NCBI GenBank assembly: GCA_036351255.1
Contig: JAZBOS010000091.1
Location: 1 to 35,064, forward strand
DNA length: 35,064 nt
Reading direction: 5' to 3'
DNA from: Bacteroides sp.
Lineage (GTDB): Bacteria; Bacteroidota; Bacteroidia; Bacteroidales; UBA7960
The first letter of the stretch is position 1; each line of letters opens with the position of its first letter. The position numbers and the translations under genes were made by a program. Positions 1 to 9,300 of the stretch are shown piece by piece. The notes under the pieces are model-generated. The model had not been told where the DNA came from. It saw nothing but the letters and a program-made list of their open reading frames with translations, and made no database searches.

Positions 1-137
1 CCCTCCGCTGGCTAGCGGAGGGAGTCCGTGCCTGCAGATACAAACCTTGAATCCGCTGATTAGCGGACAAGCACTTGAGCTTTGAACCTTGAATCTTAAA
101 CTTTGAACCTTAAACCTTAAACCTTAAACCTTAAACC
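1..137. repeat. Intergenic repeat: two CCGCT/AGCGG hairpins plus a heptamer tandem array
   Basis: Positions 1-9 and 14-22 form a perfect 9-bp stem with a 4-base loop. Positions 52-57 and 62-67 form a second, 6-bp hairpin with the same core (TCCGCT/AGCGGA). Positions 82-137 are eight consecutive 7-base units of the form TTRAACC (TTGAACC, TTGAATC, TTAAACT, TTGAACC, then four TTAAACC). No open reading frame is credible here. AT-rich tandem repeats of this kind are common between genes in Bacteroidota; their function is unknown. Confidence 0.8.
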
Positions 138-173
138 AAAAACCCCGCCAGCATATTTACTGACGGGGCTTTT
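138..173 (-). terminator. Rho-independent terminator of tRNA-Leu
   Basis: CCCCGCCA and TGACGGGG form an 8-bp stem with one mismatch. On the minus strand the stem is followed by a run of five T, and it begins two bases beyond the 3' end of the tRNA-Leu gene. Confidence 0.75.
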
Positions 174-174
174 G

Positions 175-259
175 TACCCGGAGCCGGGCTCGAACCGGCA
201 CGGCCGCAATGGCCACAGGATTTTAAGTCCTGGGTGTCTACCAATTCCACCATCCGGGC
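175..259 (-). tRNA. trnL: tRNA-Leu (anticodon TAA)
   Basis: The reverse complement folds as a class II tRNA. Acceptor strand GCCCGGA pairs with TCCGGGT (the first pair is G-U), and the discriminator base is A. The D arm contains TGGTAGAC. The anticodon stem-loop CAGGACTTAAAATCCTG carries TAA, a long variable arm follows (GGCCATTGCGGCC region), and the T arm contains GGTTCGAGCC. The gene is 85 nt long. The three bases after the discriminator read CAA, so CCA is not encoded. Confidence 0.95.
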
Positions 260-277
260 GGGTGACACTTTCCTTCA

Positions 278-285
278 CGAAATTA
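278..285 (-). promoter_or_regulatory. Promoter -7-like element of tRNA-Leu
   Basis: The minus strand reads TAATTTCG, 7 of 8 matches to the Bacteroidota -7 consensus TAnnTTTG. It lies exactly as far from the tRNA-Leu 5' end (18 bases between) as the perfect element lies from the neighbouring tRNA-Gly gene. It overlaps the foot of the tRNA-Gly terminator, which suggests the two tRNA genes are separate transcription units. Confidence 0.4.
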
Positions 286-287
286 TA

Positions 288-317
288 AAAAAAAACCTCT
301 TCATCAGAGGTTTTTTT
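288..317 (-). terminator. Rho-independent terminator of tRNA-Gly
   Basis: AACCTCT and AGAGGTT pair across a short TCATC loop and are flanked by runs of A and T, giving a symmetrical terminator. It lies directly after the tRNA-Gly 3' end on the minus strand. Confidence 0.8.
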
Positions 318-318
318 G

Positions 319-391
<73 letters not shown>

Positions 392-409
392 AATCGCGTT
401 TTAAGGCTG

Positions 410-417
410 CAAATATA
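410..417 (-). promoter_or_regulatory. Promoter -7 element of tRNA-Gly
   Basis: The minus strand reads TATATTTG, a perfect match to the Bacteroidota -7 consensus TAnnTTTG, 18 bases before the tRNA-Gly 5' end. No convincing TTG (-33) element was found at the usual distance. Confidence 0.55.
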
Positions 418-523
418 CAAGCATTTTTTTAAACAGAAAAAAATTTTTAAAGCCCCGAAAAAATTTTTCTACCGGCAAGCTCTTAAATGCTGTTAAAAAG
501 TGAGTTGGTTCGCGATTATTGTT

Positions 524-531
524 TATTTTTG
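524..531 (+). promoter_or_regulatory. Promoter -7 element of the OmpH-family gene
   Basis: TATTTTTG matches TAnnTTTG fully and lies 42 bases before the ATG at 574. A TTG at 505-507 is only 16 bases upstream, closer than the usual 18-21, so the -33 assignment is weak. Confidence 0.45.
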
Positions 532-573
532 TGGCCCAAACAAAACAGTATTCACCAACGCGAAAACAAAACA

Positions 574-1086
574 ATGAAAAAGCTGCTTTATCTGCCCGTT
601 CTGGTAATTCTCCTGCTGGGAACCACCGTGTCGGCACAGCAACCCAAACTTGGTCATATCAACACCAATGAACTGTTAAGTATTATGCCGGGTCGCGATT
701 CTGCCCAGGTCAAGCTGGAAAATTATGCTCAGCAACTGGAACAGCAGTTTACCGCCATGCAGACTGAACTGCAGACCAAATACCAGGACTACCTCACCAA
801 CGAATCCACCTACTCTGAGCTGATCCGTCAGTCGAAGCAGCGTGAGATCACCAGCATCCAGGAGCGTCTCCAGGAATTCCAGGAGCAGGCCCAGCAAGAC
901 CTCGCCAACCAGGAAAACCAGTTGCTGAGCCCCATCATTGATGCCGCCCGCCAGGCCATTGAAGATGTGGCCAAGGAAAATGGCTATGCCTATGTGTTTG
1001 ATACCGCTGGCGGACAGGTGCTTTATTTCCCGCCCTCCGACAATATCATGGGACTGGTGAAGACCAAACTGGGTATCGCCGAATAA
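574..1086 (+). CDS. ompH: OmpH/Skp-family periplasmic chaperone
   Basis: The 170-residue product starts with a signal peptide (MKKLLYLPVLVILLL, cleavage after VSA-Q near residue 21). The start is placed at ATG 574 because an earlier in-frame ATG at 487 would bury the signal peptide behind about 29 unrelated residues and lies upstream of the -7 element. The mature part begins with the typical LGHINTNELLSIMPG segment. It is followed by a long glutamine- and glutamate-rich helix (about residues 45-130) that would form the coiled-coil tentacles of Skp, then the usual C-terminal strand (YAYVFDTAGGQVLYFPP). Family knowledge: Skp/OmpH trimers hold unfolded outer-membrane proteins in the periplasm. 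Length matches the family. It is a single-gene unit with its own terminator. No BamA gene is adjacent here, although many Bacteroidota carry ompH next to it. Confidence 0.93.
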   Translation: MKKLLYLPVLVILLLGTTVSAQQPKLGHINTNELLSIMPGRDSAQVKLENYAQQLEQQFTAMQTELQTKYQDYLTNESTYSELIRQSKQREITSIQERLQEFQEQAQQDLANQENQLLSPIIDAARQAIEDVAKENGYAYVFDTAGGQVLYFPPSDNIMGLVKTKLGIAE

Positions 1087-1114
1087 GGCGCTGCAAATCT
1101 TAAAAGACATTGCT

Positions 1115-1157
1115 GAAACCGTCTCAGGATCAAACCTGCAGACGGTTTCCTTTTTTG
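1115..1157 (+). terminator. Rho-independent terminator of the OmpH-family gene
   Basis: GAAACCGTCT (1115-1124) pairs with AGACGGTTTC (1140-1149), with an inner CAGG/CCTG stem, followed by a run of six T. Confidence 0.85.
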
Positions 1158-1232
1158 TGCAAAATCTTCTCAAAGGCTTGCCCTGACTGCATTTAAGGCA
1201 TGTTCACCGCTCTGGCATTCTCAGTCCATCTT

Positions 1233-1296
1233 CGGAGTTAATACGGAGTTAATACGGAGTTTGTTCGGTTTAAACCGAATAAACTCCGTATTAACT
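1233..1296. repeat. Long palindrome built from 11-bp TACGGAGTTAA-like units
   Basis: Positions 1247-1271 and 1272-1296 are near-perfect inverted repeats (25 bp, one G-T pair, no loop) centred between 1271 and 1272. The left arm is made of 11-bp units beginning TTCG/TACG (TTCGGAGTTAA, TACGGAGTTAA, TACGGAGTTTG, TTCGGTTTAAA). The remainder of the 1087-1429 gap (1158-1232 and 1297-1429) shows nothing else that I can support. The palindrome has no flanking T run and is not a standard terminator. Confidence 0.8.
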
Positions 1297-1429
1297 ATGA
1301 GCGTGCTTAGCGGTTGTTTAACCTTTCGTGCTTTCGGGACGCTTGTTTTTTAACCCCTTATTGACTGGTTCGGGTGAAGGAGCCTGTACGGAAGGGGGAA
1401 GCGATGATGCAGGGGGAAGGGGAGGGGAA

Positions 1430-1954
1430 TCAGGATTCCTCGTCGCGGTACCAGCCGGCGTATTTCACGTAGTTGTTCGAGATGCGCTCGAGCAGGTCGT
1501 GGGTGAGTTCCTGGCTGATGTCCTTTACTTTACGGGCGGGGATGCCGGCCCAGACGCTGCCGGGCTCGACCACAGTGTTTTCGAGCACCACGGCCCCGGC
1601 GGCAATGATGGAATTGCTGCCGATACGGGCGTTGTCCATCACGATGGCATTCATCCCGATGAGCACATTGTCCTCAACGGTGCAGCCATGGACGATGGCT
1701 TTATGGGCAATCGACACATTGTTGCCGATGGTGGTGGGGGCGGTCTGGTAGGTGCAGTGGATGACGGCCCCGTCCTGGATGTTGACCTTGTTGCCGATAC
1801 GGATGCGGTGGACGTCGCCGCGCACCACGGCATTAAACCATACGCTGCACTGGTCGCCCATCACCACATCGCCGATGATGGTGGCATTGTCGGCCAGGTA
1901 GCAGTCTTTTCCGAAGGCAGGGGTGAAGCCCCTGATGCTTTTGATGAGTGCCAT
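1430..1954 (-). CDS. Gamma-class carbonic anhydrase / PaaY-CaiE-type hexapeptide protein
   Basis: The 174-residue product is a left-handed beta-helix of hexapeptide repeats (NATIIGDVV, VSIAHKAIV, NVLIGMNAI, NSIIAAGAV). His66, His84 and His89 have the spacing of the three zinc or iron ligands of gamma carbonic anhydrases (H-x17-H-x4-H), and Arg45/Asp47 in VVRGD and Gln60/Asp61 in NIQDG are also family-conserved. Length fits the short YrdA/PaaY branch, which lacks the acidic loop of the archaeal enzyme Cam, so catalytic activity cannot be assumed. It lies 33 bases downstream of sucB in the same orientation and is probably cotranscribed with it. A role in hydrating the CO2 released by the upstream 2-oxoglutarate dehydrogenase is inference. 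Other members are acyltransferase-like proteins of unknown substrate. Confidence 0.9.
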   Translation of the reverse strand: MALIKSIRGFTPAFGKDCYLADNATIIGDVVMGDQCSVWFNAVVRGDVHRIRIGNKVNIQDGAVIHCTYQTAPTTIGNNVSIAHKAIVHGCTVEDNVLIGMNAIVMDNARIGSNSIIAAGAVVLENTVVEPGSVWAGIPARKVKDISQELTHDLLERISNNYVKYAGWYRDEES

Positions 1955-1987
1955 AAACGCTTAACAATCAACCAACGATTTCGTTCA

Positions 1988-3289
1988 CTACAGTCCCAAA
2001 AGGCTGCCCATGGGGTCGTGCCCGCCAAAGAGCATGCGTTCGGGATGTTCGACCATTTCCTTCACCTTGACGAGGAATCCCACGGATTCCTTGCCATCCA
2101 CTATGCGGTGGTCGTAAGAGAGGGCCAGGTACATCACCGGCCTGATCTCTACCCGTCCGTTGATGGCCACGGGGCGCTCAACGATGTTGTGCATGCCCAG
2201 GATGGCGCTTTGCGGCGGATTGATAATGGGGGTGGAGAGCATGGAGCCAAACACCCCGCCATTGGTGATGGAGATGGTGCCCCCTGTAAGCTCTTCGATG
2301 CTGATCTTGTTGTCGCGGGCTTTCTGAGCCAGCTCAGCGATCTTCAGCTCCAGCTCGGGTATCGACAGTTGTTCGGCATTGCGGATCACCGGGACCATCA
2401 GGCCCTTGGGGGTGCTTACCGCAATGCCCACATCGGCAAATTCGGGCAGCACGATGGCGTTGTCCTCAATGCGGCCATTGACCTGCGGGAAGTGGGGGAT
2501 GGCCTCCGTAATGGCTTTTGCGAAAAAGGACATCATCCCCAGCTTGAGGCCATACTTCTCCTGGAAGGCTTTCTGATATTGCTTGCGCAAATCGAGGATG
2601 GCCGACATGTCGACCTCGTTGAAGGTGGTGAGCATGGCCGTTTGGTTCTTCACGGCAACCAGGCGCTCGGCCACTTTTTTGCGCAGGGTCGACATTTTCT
2701 GGCGGTTCTCGTTGCGGCTGCCTCCCCAGGTGGCTGTGGCAGGCGAAGCAGGCTGTGAAGACCCTGCGCCAGTGGTTTTTTGATATTCCCCGGCAATGGC
2801 TGCCAGGATATCCTTGCGGGTGATGCGGCGGCCGTCAGGATTGGGGTGCACCTCCGCTTGCCTGACACCCAGCTCGTCGAGGAGCTTCTGTGCCTGGGGC
2901 GAAAAGGTAAAGCCGCTTTGGGCAGGCTCCGTTTTCTTTTCTTCGGGTTGCGCTGCAGCAGGGCTTGCTTTTGGCTTTTCTTCCGGAGGGGCTTCCTGTT
3001 TCGTTTCAGGAGCAGGCGCTTCTTCCTGTTTTGTGCTGGCTGCAGGCGCCGCAGCTTCGGTGTCGATCTGGCCTATGATCTTGCCGGGCTCGGTGGTGGT
3101 GCCTTCTTCTACTGAAATACGAATTTTCCCGGCCTGCTCGGCATTGATGGTGAGGGTGGCCTTGTCGGAATCGATTTCGGCGATTTCCTGGTCTTTCTCT
3201 ACATAAGCGCCATCTTCAACCAGCCAGCGGGCCAGTTCTACCTGGGTGATGGATTCGCCGGCTGAGGGCACTCGGATATCGATAAGCAT
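1988..3289 (-). CDS. sucB: Dihydrolipoyllysine succinyltransferase, E2 of 2-oxoglutarate dehydrogenase
   Basis: The 433-residue product has a lipoyl domain at residues 1-77 with the lipoylated lysine Lys43 in EIDSDKATL. An Ala/Pro/Glu-rich linker spans about 80-125, a peripheral subunit-binding domain about 126-165 ([20 protein letters not shown]), and the catalytic chloramphenicol-acetyltransferase-like domain about 200-433. The active-site motif SYDHRIVDG places catalytic His394 and Asp398. The VPSAGES start of the lipoyl domain and the [11 protein letters not shown] motif favour succinyl- over acetyl-transferase. It lies 10 bases after sucA, so the two are almost certainly cotranscribed. 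In the TCA cycle it transfers the succinyl group from E1 to CoA. No E3 (lipoamide dehydrogenase) gene is in the window. Confidence 0.97.
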   Translation of the reverse strand: MLIDIRVPSAGESITQVELARWLVEDGAYVEKDQEIAEIDSDKATLTINAEQAGKIRISVEEGTTTEPGKIIGQIDTEAAAPAASTKQEEAPAPETKQEAPPEEKPKASPAAAQPEEKKTEPAQSGFTFSPQAQKLLDELGVRQAEVHPNPDGRRITRKDILAAIAGEYQKTTGAGSSQPASPATATWGGSRNENRQKMSTLRKKVAERLVAVKNQTAMLTTFNEVDMSAILDLRKQYQKAFQEKYGLKLGMMSFFAKAITEAIPHFPQVNGRIEDNAIVLPEFADVGIAVSTPKGLMVPVIRNAEQLSIPELELKIAELAQKARDNKISIEELTGGTISITNGGVFGSMLSTPIINPPQSAILGMHNIVERPVAINGRVEIRPVMYLALSYDHRIVDGKESVGFLVKVKEMVEHPERMLFGGHDPMGSLLGL

Positions 3290-3299
3290 AGGTTCGGTT

Positions 3300-6092
3300 T
3301 TATTGGTTTTCCACTAATTGACTGATGCACATCTGATGGCATTCGTGGCATACATTCTCGCAGTCACACTCTTCAAAGGCTTTCTCAATGATCTTCTGCT
3401 GCTGCATCTGGTGGAACTTGCTTGAGCCGCTGGCAGGGCTTGCACTGGGAGGCCTTGCAATGACACTCATCGGAACATCGCTGAGGTTTTGCGAAAGGAA
3501 CGGCCAGGCGCCCATGTTCTGGGGTTCTTCCTGGACCCATATGATGCGCCGCGCGCCCTGGTATTTGTCGATCAGGGTTCTCAGCGCTTGTTCCGGAAGG
3601 GGATAGATCTGCTCGAGCCGCAGGATGGCGGTGTTGTCAAAGCCTTTCTGTTTTTTTTCTTCAAGCAGCTCGTAATAGATCTTTCCGCTGCAGATCAGCA
3701 CGCGGTCGACCTTTTTGGGGTCGGCCGAAGCGTCGTCAATGATTTCCTGGAAATGGCCCTCGCTGAGGTCCTGGAGGTTGGAGACGCACTGGGGGTGGCG
3801 CAGCAGGCTCTTGGGGGTAAACACCACCAGGGGCTTGCGGAAGGGGCGTTTCATCTGGCGGCGCAGCAAGTGAAACAGGCTGGCAGGGGTGCTGCAGTTG
3901 GCCACCTGTATGTTGTTTTCGGCGCAGGAGGCCAGGAAGCGCTCGAGGCGGGCGCTGGAATGCTCCGGCCCCTGTCCCTCAAAGCCATGGGGCAGGTAAA
4001 GTACCAGCCCGTTCATCACTTTCCACTTTTCTTCACCGCTGGTGATAAACTGGTCGATGATGATTTGGGCGCCATTGTTGAAGTCGCCGAACTGTGCTTC
4101 CCAGATGACGAGGCTGTCGGGGTTGGCCATGGCATAGCCGTATTCGAAGCCCAGCACCCCGTATTCTGAAAGCAGGGAGTTGTAGATCTCAAAATGGGCC
4201 TGGCCCTTGCCCAGGTTGTTGAGCGGCACATACTCCTCTTCCGAATCTTCCAGCTTGATGACGGCGTGGCGGTGGCTGAAAGTGCCGCGTTCAACGTCCT
4301 GCCCTGTAAAGCGGATGGGGATGCCCTCGCTGAGCAGGGTGGCATACGCCAGGGTTTCGCCCATGGCCCAGTCGAGCTTGCCTCCATTGGCAATCATCTG
4401 CTGGCGTTCTTCCATCAGCTTGCGCGTCTTGCGGAAGAAAGGCTTGTCGGTGGGCAGGCTGGTGACTTTCTCGCCAAGAGATTTTAATATGTCTTTTTTT
4501 ACACCGGTGTCGATGGCCTGGGTGAAATCCTGATCCACTGCCTTGCGGAATTCCTTCCAGGTATTCTCGAGGAAGGGGTCGATGTGTCCCTTTTTAATTT
4601 TGCGGGCCTTTTCCAACTCCACATCAAGCATTTCTTCGAAAGCTTTACGAATGGATTGGGCCTGTCCCTCTTCAAGGACCTTCTCCTCGCGCAGCTTTTC
4701 TATATAAATGGTGGCAGGATCGGGATGTTTCTCAATGATCTTGTAGAGGATGGGCTGAGTGAAGCGGGGCTCGTCGCCTTCGTTGTGGCCGTGCTTGCGG
4801 TAGCTCAGCAGGTCGATAAAGACGTCGCGCTGGAAGCGTTGGCGAAACTCCATGGCCAGTTCAATGGTAAACACCACCGCCTCCACGTCATCGCCGTTCA
4901 CATGGAAAATAGGCGATTGGATGGTTTTGGCCACGTCGGTGCAATAGGTGCTTGAACGCCCATCGAGGTAATTGGTGGTGAAGCCCAGCTGGTTGTTGAT
5001 GACGAGGTGAATGGTTCCCCCGGTGCTGAAGGCAGGCAGCTGCGACATTTGCAGGACTTCGTAAACGATGCCTTGTCCGGCTATGGAGGCATCGCCATGG
5101 ATGAGGATAGGCACCAGCCGGGTCATATCCCCCTTGTGTTTCTGGTCGATCTTCGCCCGGGCAATGCCTTCGACCACAGGGTTTACGGCCTCCAGGTGAC
5201 TGGGGTTAGGGGCAATGCTCAGGTTTACCGCGTGATGGTTGCGGGTGGTGGTTTCGAGGGTGCAGCCCAGGTGATATTTCACGTCGCCCAGCAGGGTTTC
5301 TTCGGCATATTCCTTGCCTTCAAATTCGCTGAAGATCTTGTGAAAGGGTTTTTTGAGGATGTTGCCCAGCACATTAAGCCGTCCCCGGTGGGCCATGCCC
5401 AATACCACTTCCTCTGTGCCGCTCCCGGCACCCTTTTCGATGACCGCATCGAGGGCGGGAATGAGGGTTTCGCAGCCCTCGAGTGAAAAACGTTTCTGCC
5501 CCGGGAAGCGCTTACGCAGGAATTGCTCAAATCCTACGGCCTCGGTCAGTTTCTGCAGGATCTGGAGCTTCTTGGCAGCGTCGAAAGCAGGGGTGTTGCG
5601 GCTCGATTCCATGCGGTTTCGAAGCCACTCAACGATTTCAGGGCTACGGATGTACATATACTCTACCCCGATGCTCTGGCGATAGGTTTGTTTCAGGTGG
5701 GCGATGATGCGCTCCAGGGGTGCGGGCCCTATGCCAATTTCATTGCCTGCCTGGAAGGTGGTTTTGAAGTCATCGGGGCTGAGTCCGAAGTTCTCGGGGT
5801 CGAGCCTGGGGGTATACTTACGCCGGGTGCGTACCGGGTTGGTCAGGGTAAACAGGTGGCCGCGCTCGCGGTATCCGTTGATGAGGTTAATGACATTAAA
5901 CTCTTTCCGGTATTGCAGCGCTTCCTTTTCTTCCATCACCCCTTCGCGGGGAAATTGAGTGCGGGCAAAATCAAAGCCTTCGAAAAATTGTCGCCAGGAA
6001 GGTTCCACCGATTCAGGGTTAGAGAGGTATTTCTGGTATAATTCTTCTATGCCTGAAATCTCCGAGTTACCTAGATATGAGAATTTGTTCAT
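3300..6092 (-). CDS. sucA: 2-oxoglutarate dehydrogenase E1 component
   Basis: The 930-residue thiamine-diphosphate enzyme decarboxylates 2-oxoglutarate and passes the succinyl group to the E2 lipoyl arm. The N-terminus [30 protein letters not shown] segment matches the family's short E2/E3-binding helix, followed by the SWRQFFEGF motif. Family motifs are seen at [11 protein letters not shown] (about residue 231), [11 protein letters not shown] (about 327, TPP/Mg region) and [14 protein letters not shown] (about 434-447). The C-terminal transketolase-like pyrimidine-binding part is present (about 590-790, with [16 protein letters not shown]). Start is ATG at 6092; the frame remains open to 6137, but a perfect -7 element at 6124-6131 puts that extension outside the transcript. 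Length matches full-size OdhA/SucA. First gene of the sucA-sucB-carbonic anhydrase operon. Confidence 0.97.
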   Translation of the reverse strand: MNKFSYLGNSEISGIEELYQKYLSNPESVEPSWRQFFEGFDFARTQFPREGVMEEKEALQYRKEFNVINLINGYRERGHLFTLTNPVRTRRKYTPRLDPENFGLSPDDFKTTFQAGNEIGIGPAPLERIIAHLKQTYRQSIGVEYMYIRSPEIVEWLRNRMESSRNTPAFDAAKKLQILQKLTEAVGFEQFLRKRFPGQKRFSLEGCETLIPALDAVIEKGAGSGTEEVVLGMAHRGRLNVLGNILKKPFHKIFSEFEGKEYAEETLLGDVKYHLGCTLETTTRNHHAVNLSIAPNPSHLEAVNPVVEGIARAKIDQKHKGDMTRLVPILIHGDASIAGQGIVYEVLQMSQLPAFSTGGTIHLVINNQLGFTTNYLDGRSSTYCTDVAKTIQSPIFHVNGDDVEAVVFTIELAMEFRQRFQRDVFIDLLSYRKHGHNEGDEPRFTQPILYKIIEKHPDPATIYIEKLREEKVLEEGQAQSIRKAFEEMLDVELEKARKIKKGHIDPFLENTWKEFRKAVDQDFTQAIDTGVKKDILKSLGEKVTSLPTDKPFFRKTRKLMEERQQMIANGGKLDWAMGETLAYATLLSEGIPIRFTGQDVERGTFSHRHAVIKLEDSEEEYVPLNNLGKGQAHFEIYNSLLSEYGVLGFEYGYAMANPDSLVIWEAQFGDFNNGAQIIIDQFITSGEEKWKVMNGLVLYLPHGFEGQGPEHSSARLERFLASCAENNIQVANCSTPASLFHLLRRQMKRPFRKPLVVFTPKSLLRHPQCVSNLQDLSEGHFQEIIDDASADPKKVDRVLICSGKIYYELLEEKKQKGFDNTAILRLEQIYPLPEQALRTLIDKYQGARRIIWVQEEPQNMGAWPFLSQNLSDVPMSVIARPPSASPASGSSKFHQMQQQKIIEKAFEECDCENVCHECHQMCISQLVENQ

Positions 6093-6123
6093 ATTTATGG
6101 TTTGCTTAGGCAGATGGTTAATA

Positions 6124-6131
6124 CAAATGTA
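6124..6131 (-). promoter_or_regulatory. Promoter -7 element of the sucAB operon
   Basis: The minus strand reads TACATTTG, a full match to TAnnTTTG, 31 bases before the sucA ATG, giving a leader of roughly 25 nt. No TTG was found at the -33 distance. The rest of the 6132-6382 divergent intergenic region is AT-rich; a possible TTG-N20-TATGGTTT pair (6292-6322) could serve the gene at 6383 but is a poor match. Confidence 0.5.
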
Positions 6132-6382
6132 GCACAAAAAAACTTGAAATAAATTCCGCCTTTTTGAATAATTCCTGTAGCGGGGAATTGTTTATTAATG
6201 GGAAGAATTTTTTAAAAAATGGCCGAAAGATGCGAAAAAATTTGTTTCTTTAACCTTCAAAATTCCGTATTCCACGGATAAAGGAAAACAATTGTTTCAT
6301 TAAAGCAGGAGGTTTATGGTTTTCAATTTCTAAAAAGAGTTGCATTTTGTTAACAAAAATTCCTAATCAAAAACAAATCCTT

Positions 6383-9300
6383 ATGAAGAGAATTACGTTT
6401 TTTTTACTTGTGATTTTTGCTGGTTTTGTTGCCTTTTCGCAGGGTCCCGGAGATCTGAGCGAAGCAGAAAAATTGCAAATTGAGAATATGAAACCAGATG
6501 TCGATGCGCCTGTAATGGTCAAGTCAGGTGCATCGCAGGTTTTGCCTGGTGTTCAGCAGCCAGTGAAGCCCTTGTTCTGGCATGAACTTGACGCTCCCAA
6601 AAGTGCTCCTGAATGGATCCACTGGGACAGTGGCGTGAATGATGATGCCATTGGCACAGGTGGTGCGGCTGATTTTGCCGTTGCTGCCCGTTTTGACCCA
6701 ACTGACCTGGCGGGATATGCCGGCACGGCTATCACCCGCATTCAGTTTGTGCCTTATGTTGCTTCAGCCGTTTACACCCTGAAGGTATGGCAGGGAACCA
6801 ACCCGCCCACTGAGGTGTATTCGCAGGCTGTAAGTACTGTTACCATTGAAGCCTGGAACGACATTGAACTGACCACCCCGGTGAATATCGATGCCAGCCA
6901 GGAATTGTGGATTGGTTACACGATCTCTACTACCACGGGCTATCCCGCTGGCTGTGACGCTGGTCCGCAAGTGGCAGGCAAGGGTAATATGATTTATTGG
7001 GAAGGTGTATGGCAGGAACTTACAGACCTGGGCGCCCTCCCTTACAACTGGAATATCCAGGGCTATGTTGAGGTGCTGGCTGATCCCGGTGCTCCGGCCG
7101 CCCCACTAAACCTGGCTGCTGTAGCCGGTGCTGCTGGTGCGCTTGAAGTGTCACTGAGCTGGGATAACCCCGCACTGACCGTCAGCGGCGAGACCCTCAC
7201 CGACCTTGATTTTATCTATGTTTACAGGGGTGCTGAATTGATCCACACCATTACTGATCCGACCATTGGTGCCGCTGAGACCTTTGTTGACAATGCCCTT
7301 ACAGAAGGTGGCTTTGTCAGCTATTCTGTTTATGGCAGCAATGACCTCGGCGATGGCCCCGGTGCTTCAGCTGTGGTATTTGTCGGACCGGATGTTCCGG
7401 CTGCTCCCGGCGATGTGACCCTTGTCGCCCAGGGCAACGATGGTTATGTGACCTGGACTGCCCCCACTGAAGGCTTCAACGGCGGCTACCTGGATCCTGC
7501 TGGTATGACCTATACCGTGGTTCGTATGCCTGACGGTGTTGAAGTGGCTACCGATATTACTGCCCTTGAGTATACGGATGCTACCGTTCCCGGTATTGGC
7601 AACTATTATTATGTAGTGACAGCCAGCAATGCCGTGGGTGAAGGTGGAAGCGCTGCTTCCAACGTGGCCTTGTTGGGTGCTGAAGGCATCCTGATGTATG
7701 AAGTCTTTGACTATGCCACAGGTGCACTGCCTCCGGGCTGGATGGTTGAAGGACTTGGACAGACCAACTGGAGCGTGGTTGCTACGGCAAACGCCGGTGG
7801 TACGTCTCCTGAACTTCGCTTAGGCTGGAGCCCCGCTTTCGTGGGCCTGAGCCGCCTGATCAGTTACCCGGTCAACGTGGAAGGTTATTCTGCCCTGAGG
7901 TTTAAGTATAAGCAGTATCTCAATGATTATTCAGGAAACGAAGGTGAAATTGCTGCTATTGATGTTTCGTATGATGGCGGAACTACCTGGACTGCGCTTT
8001 GGGAAGAGGAAATTATTGCCAGCATTCCGGCCGGTGATTACGAACTGTATCTCAATGTTCCTGATGGTGCTACCACGGTTCACTTTGGTTTCCGTTTCAA
8101 TGGGGATGCCTACAACATCAACTACTGGTATTTCGACAATATGATTCTTGAACCAGTGCTTGAGCATGACCTGATTGGTGAGGCCATTACAGGTAATGCC
8201 ACCCCTTCAGTAGGTACTGAAAGCATTTACACCGTTGCTGTGAAGAATGCAGGGACCATGACAGCCACCGATTATACCGTTAAACTGATGCAGGAGGGTG
8301 GCGTTGAGCTGGCTTCCGTTGCTGGTACTGCCATTGAATTTGGTGAAACCCTCACCTTTGACCTGGCCTGGACCCCACAGGAAGCGGATGAAGGCAATAC
8401 CTTTGTTTATGGTGTGGTTGAATTTACTGCCGATGAAATGCCCGGTAACAACCAAACCCCTAACCTTAACCTTACCGTACAGGGTGCTGACGTCATTGCC
8501 GTTACCATTGGTACAGGCACAGCCTATCCGAGCTCGCGCATCCCGTTCGACTTCTTCTATAAGAACAGCTTCAGCCAGACGCTTTATTTCCCTGATGAAC
8601 TGGGCTTAGGCGGTGGCGTGCTGACTGGTTTGGGTTATACCAATAACTTCCAAACCAACCTTCCCGGAAAACCCATTAAGGTATGGGTAGGCGAAACCGA
8701 TGCCACTGATCTCAGCGCTGGCTGGGTTCCCCTTGAGAACCTGACATTGGTTTATGATGGCACCCTCGATTTCCCGACAGGTGAGAATTCCATCATTATT
8801 CCTTTTCAGCAGCCCTATGTTTACACGGGTGGCAACCTGGTGGTTTATACCAACCGCGTATGGGAAGACCAGTATTTCAGCAGCCTTGACCGTTTCTACG
8901 GCACACTGGATGACGGTTCAAGCCGCACCCGTCGCCTTTCTGCTGACGGAACAGCTCCGCTGGATCCGGCTAACCCCGGAACTGGTTCAGTAATCCATTG
9001 GCATCCCAACACCACCCTTTACTTCTCGACTGCTGGATTGGGTGCAATGGAAGGTATGGTTACCGATGGCACAAACCCGCTGGAAGGGGTTGACGTCAGT
9101 GTTGTAGGTACCATGGCTTCGACCGTTACCGATGCTACCGGTTATTATTCATTCCCATATCTGCTACCCGGTACGTACGACGTTCACTTTGAGCTCTTTG
9201 GCTTTACTTCATACCTTGCAGAAGATGTCCTCATCGTTGAAGACGAAACCACTGTGGTGGATGCCGTAATGGCTGCCATTCCGCAATATGCCGTGAACGG

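Noticed and set aside
1247..1296. The palindrome as a terminator for the minus-strand carbonic anhydrase operon
   Set aside because: No T run follows on either strand, it begins more than 130 bases after the stop codon, and it has no loop.
1328..2758. A 476-codon open frame on the plus strand opposite the carbonic anhydrase and sucB genes
   Set aside because: It is the antisense shadow of two clearly recognised genes; its translation is rich in Gly, His, Asp and Val with no family motif, as expected from the complement of a GC-rich codon pattern.
3489..6041. Several open frames of 100-226 codons on the plus strand opposite sucA
   Set aside because: They mirror the coding frame of sucA and show no motif, signal peptide or promoter.
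6309..6333. AGGAGG followed by a five-codon open frame (a possible leader peptide with a Shine-Dalgarno site)
   Set aside because: Bacteroidota rarely use Shine-Dalgarno sites, the frame is too short to judge, and a weak promoter -7 match overlaps its start.
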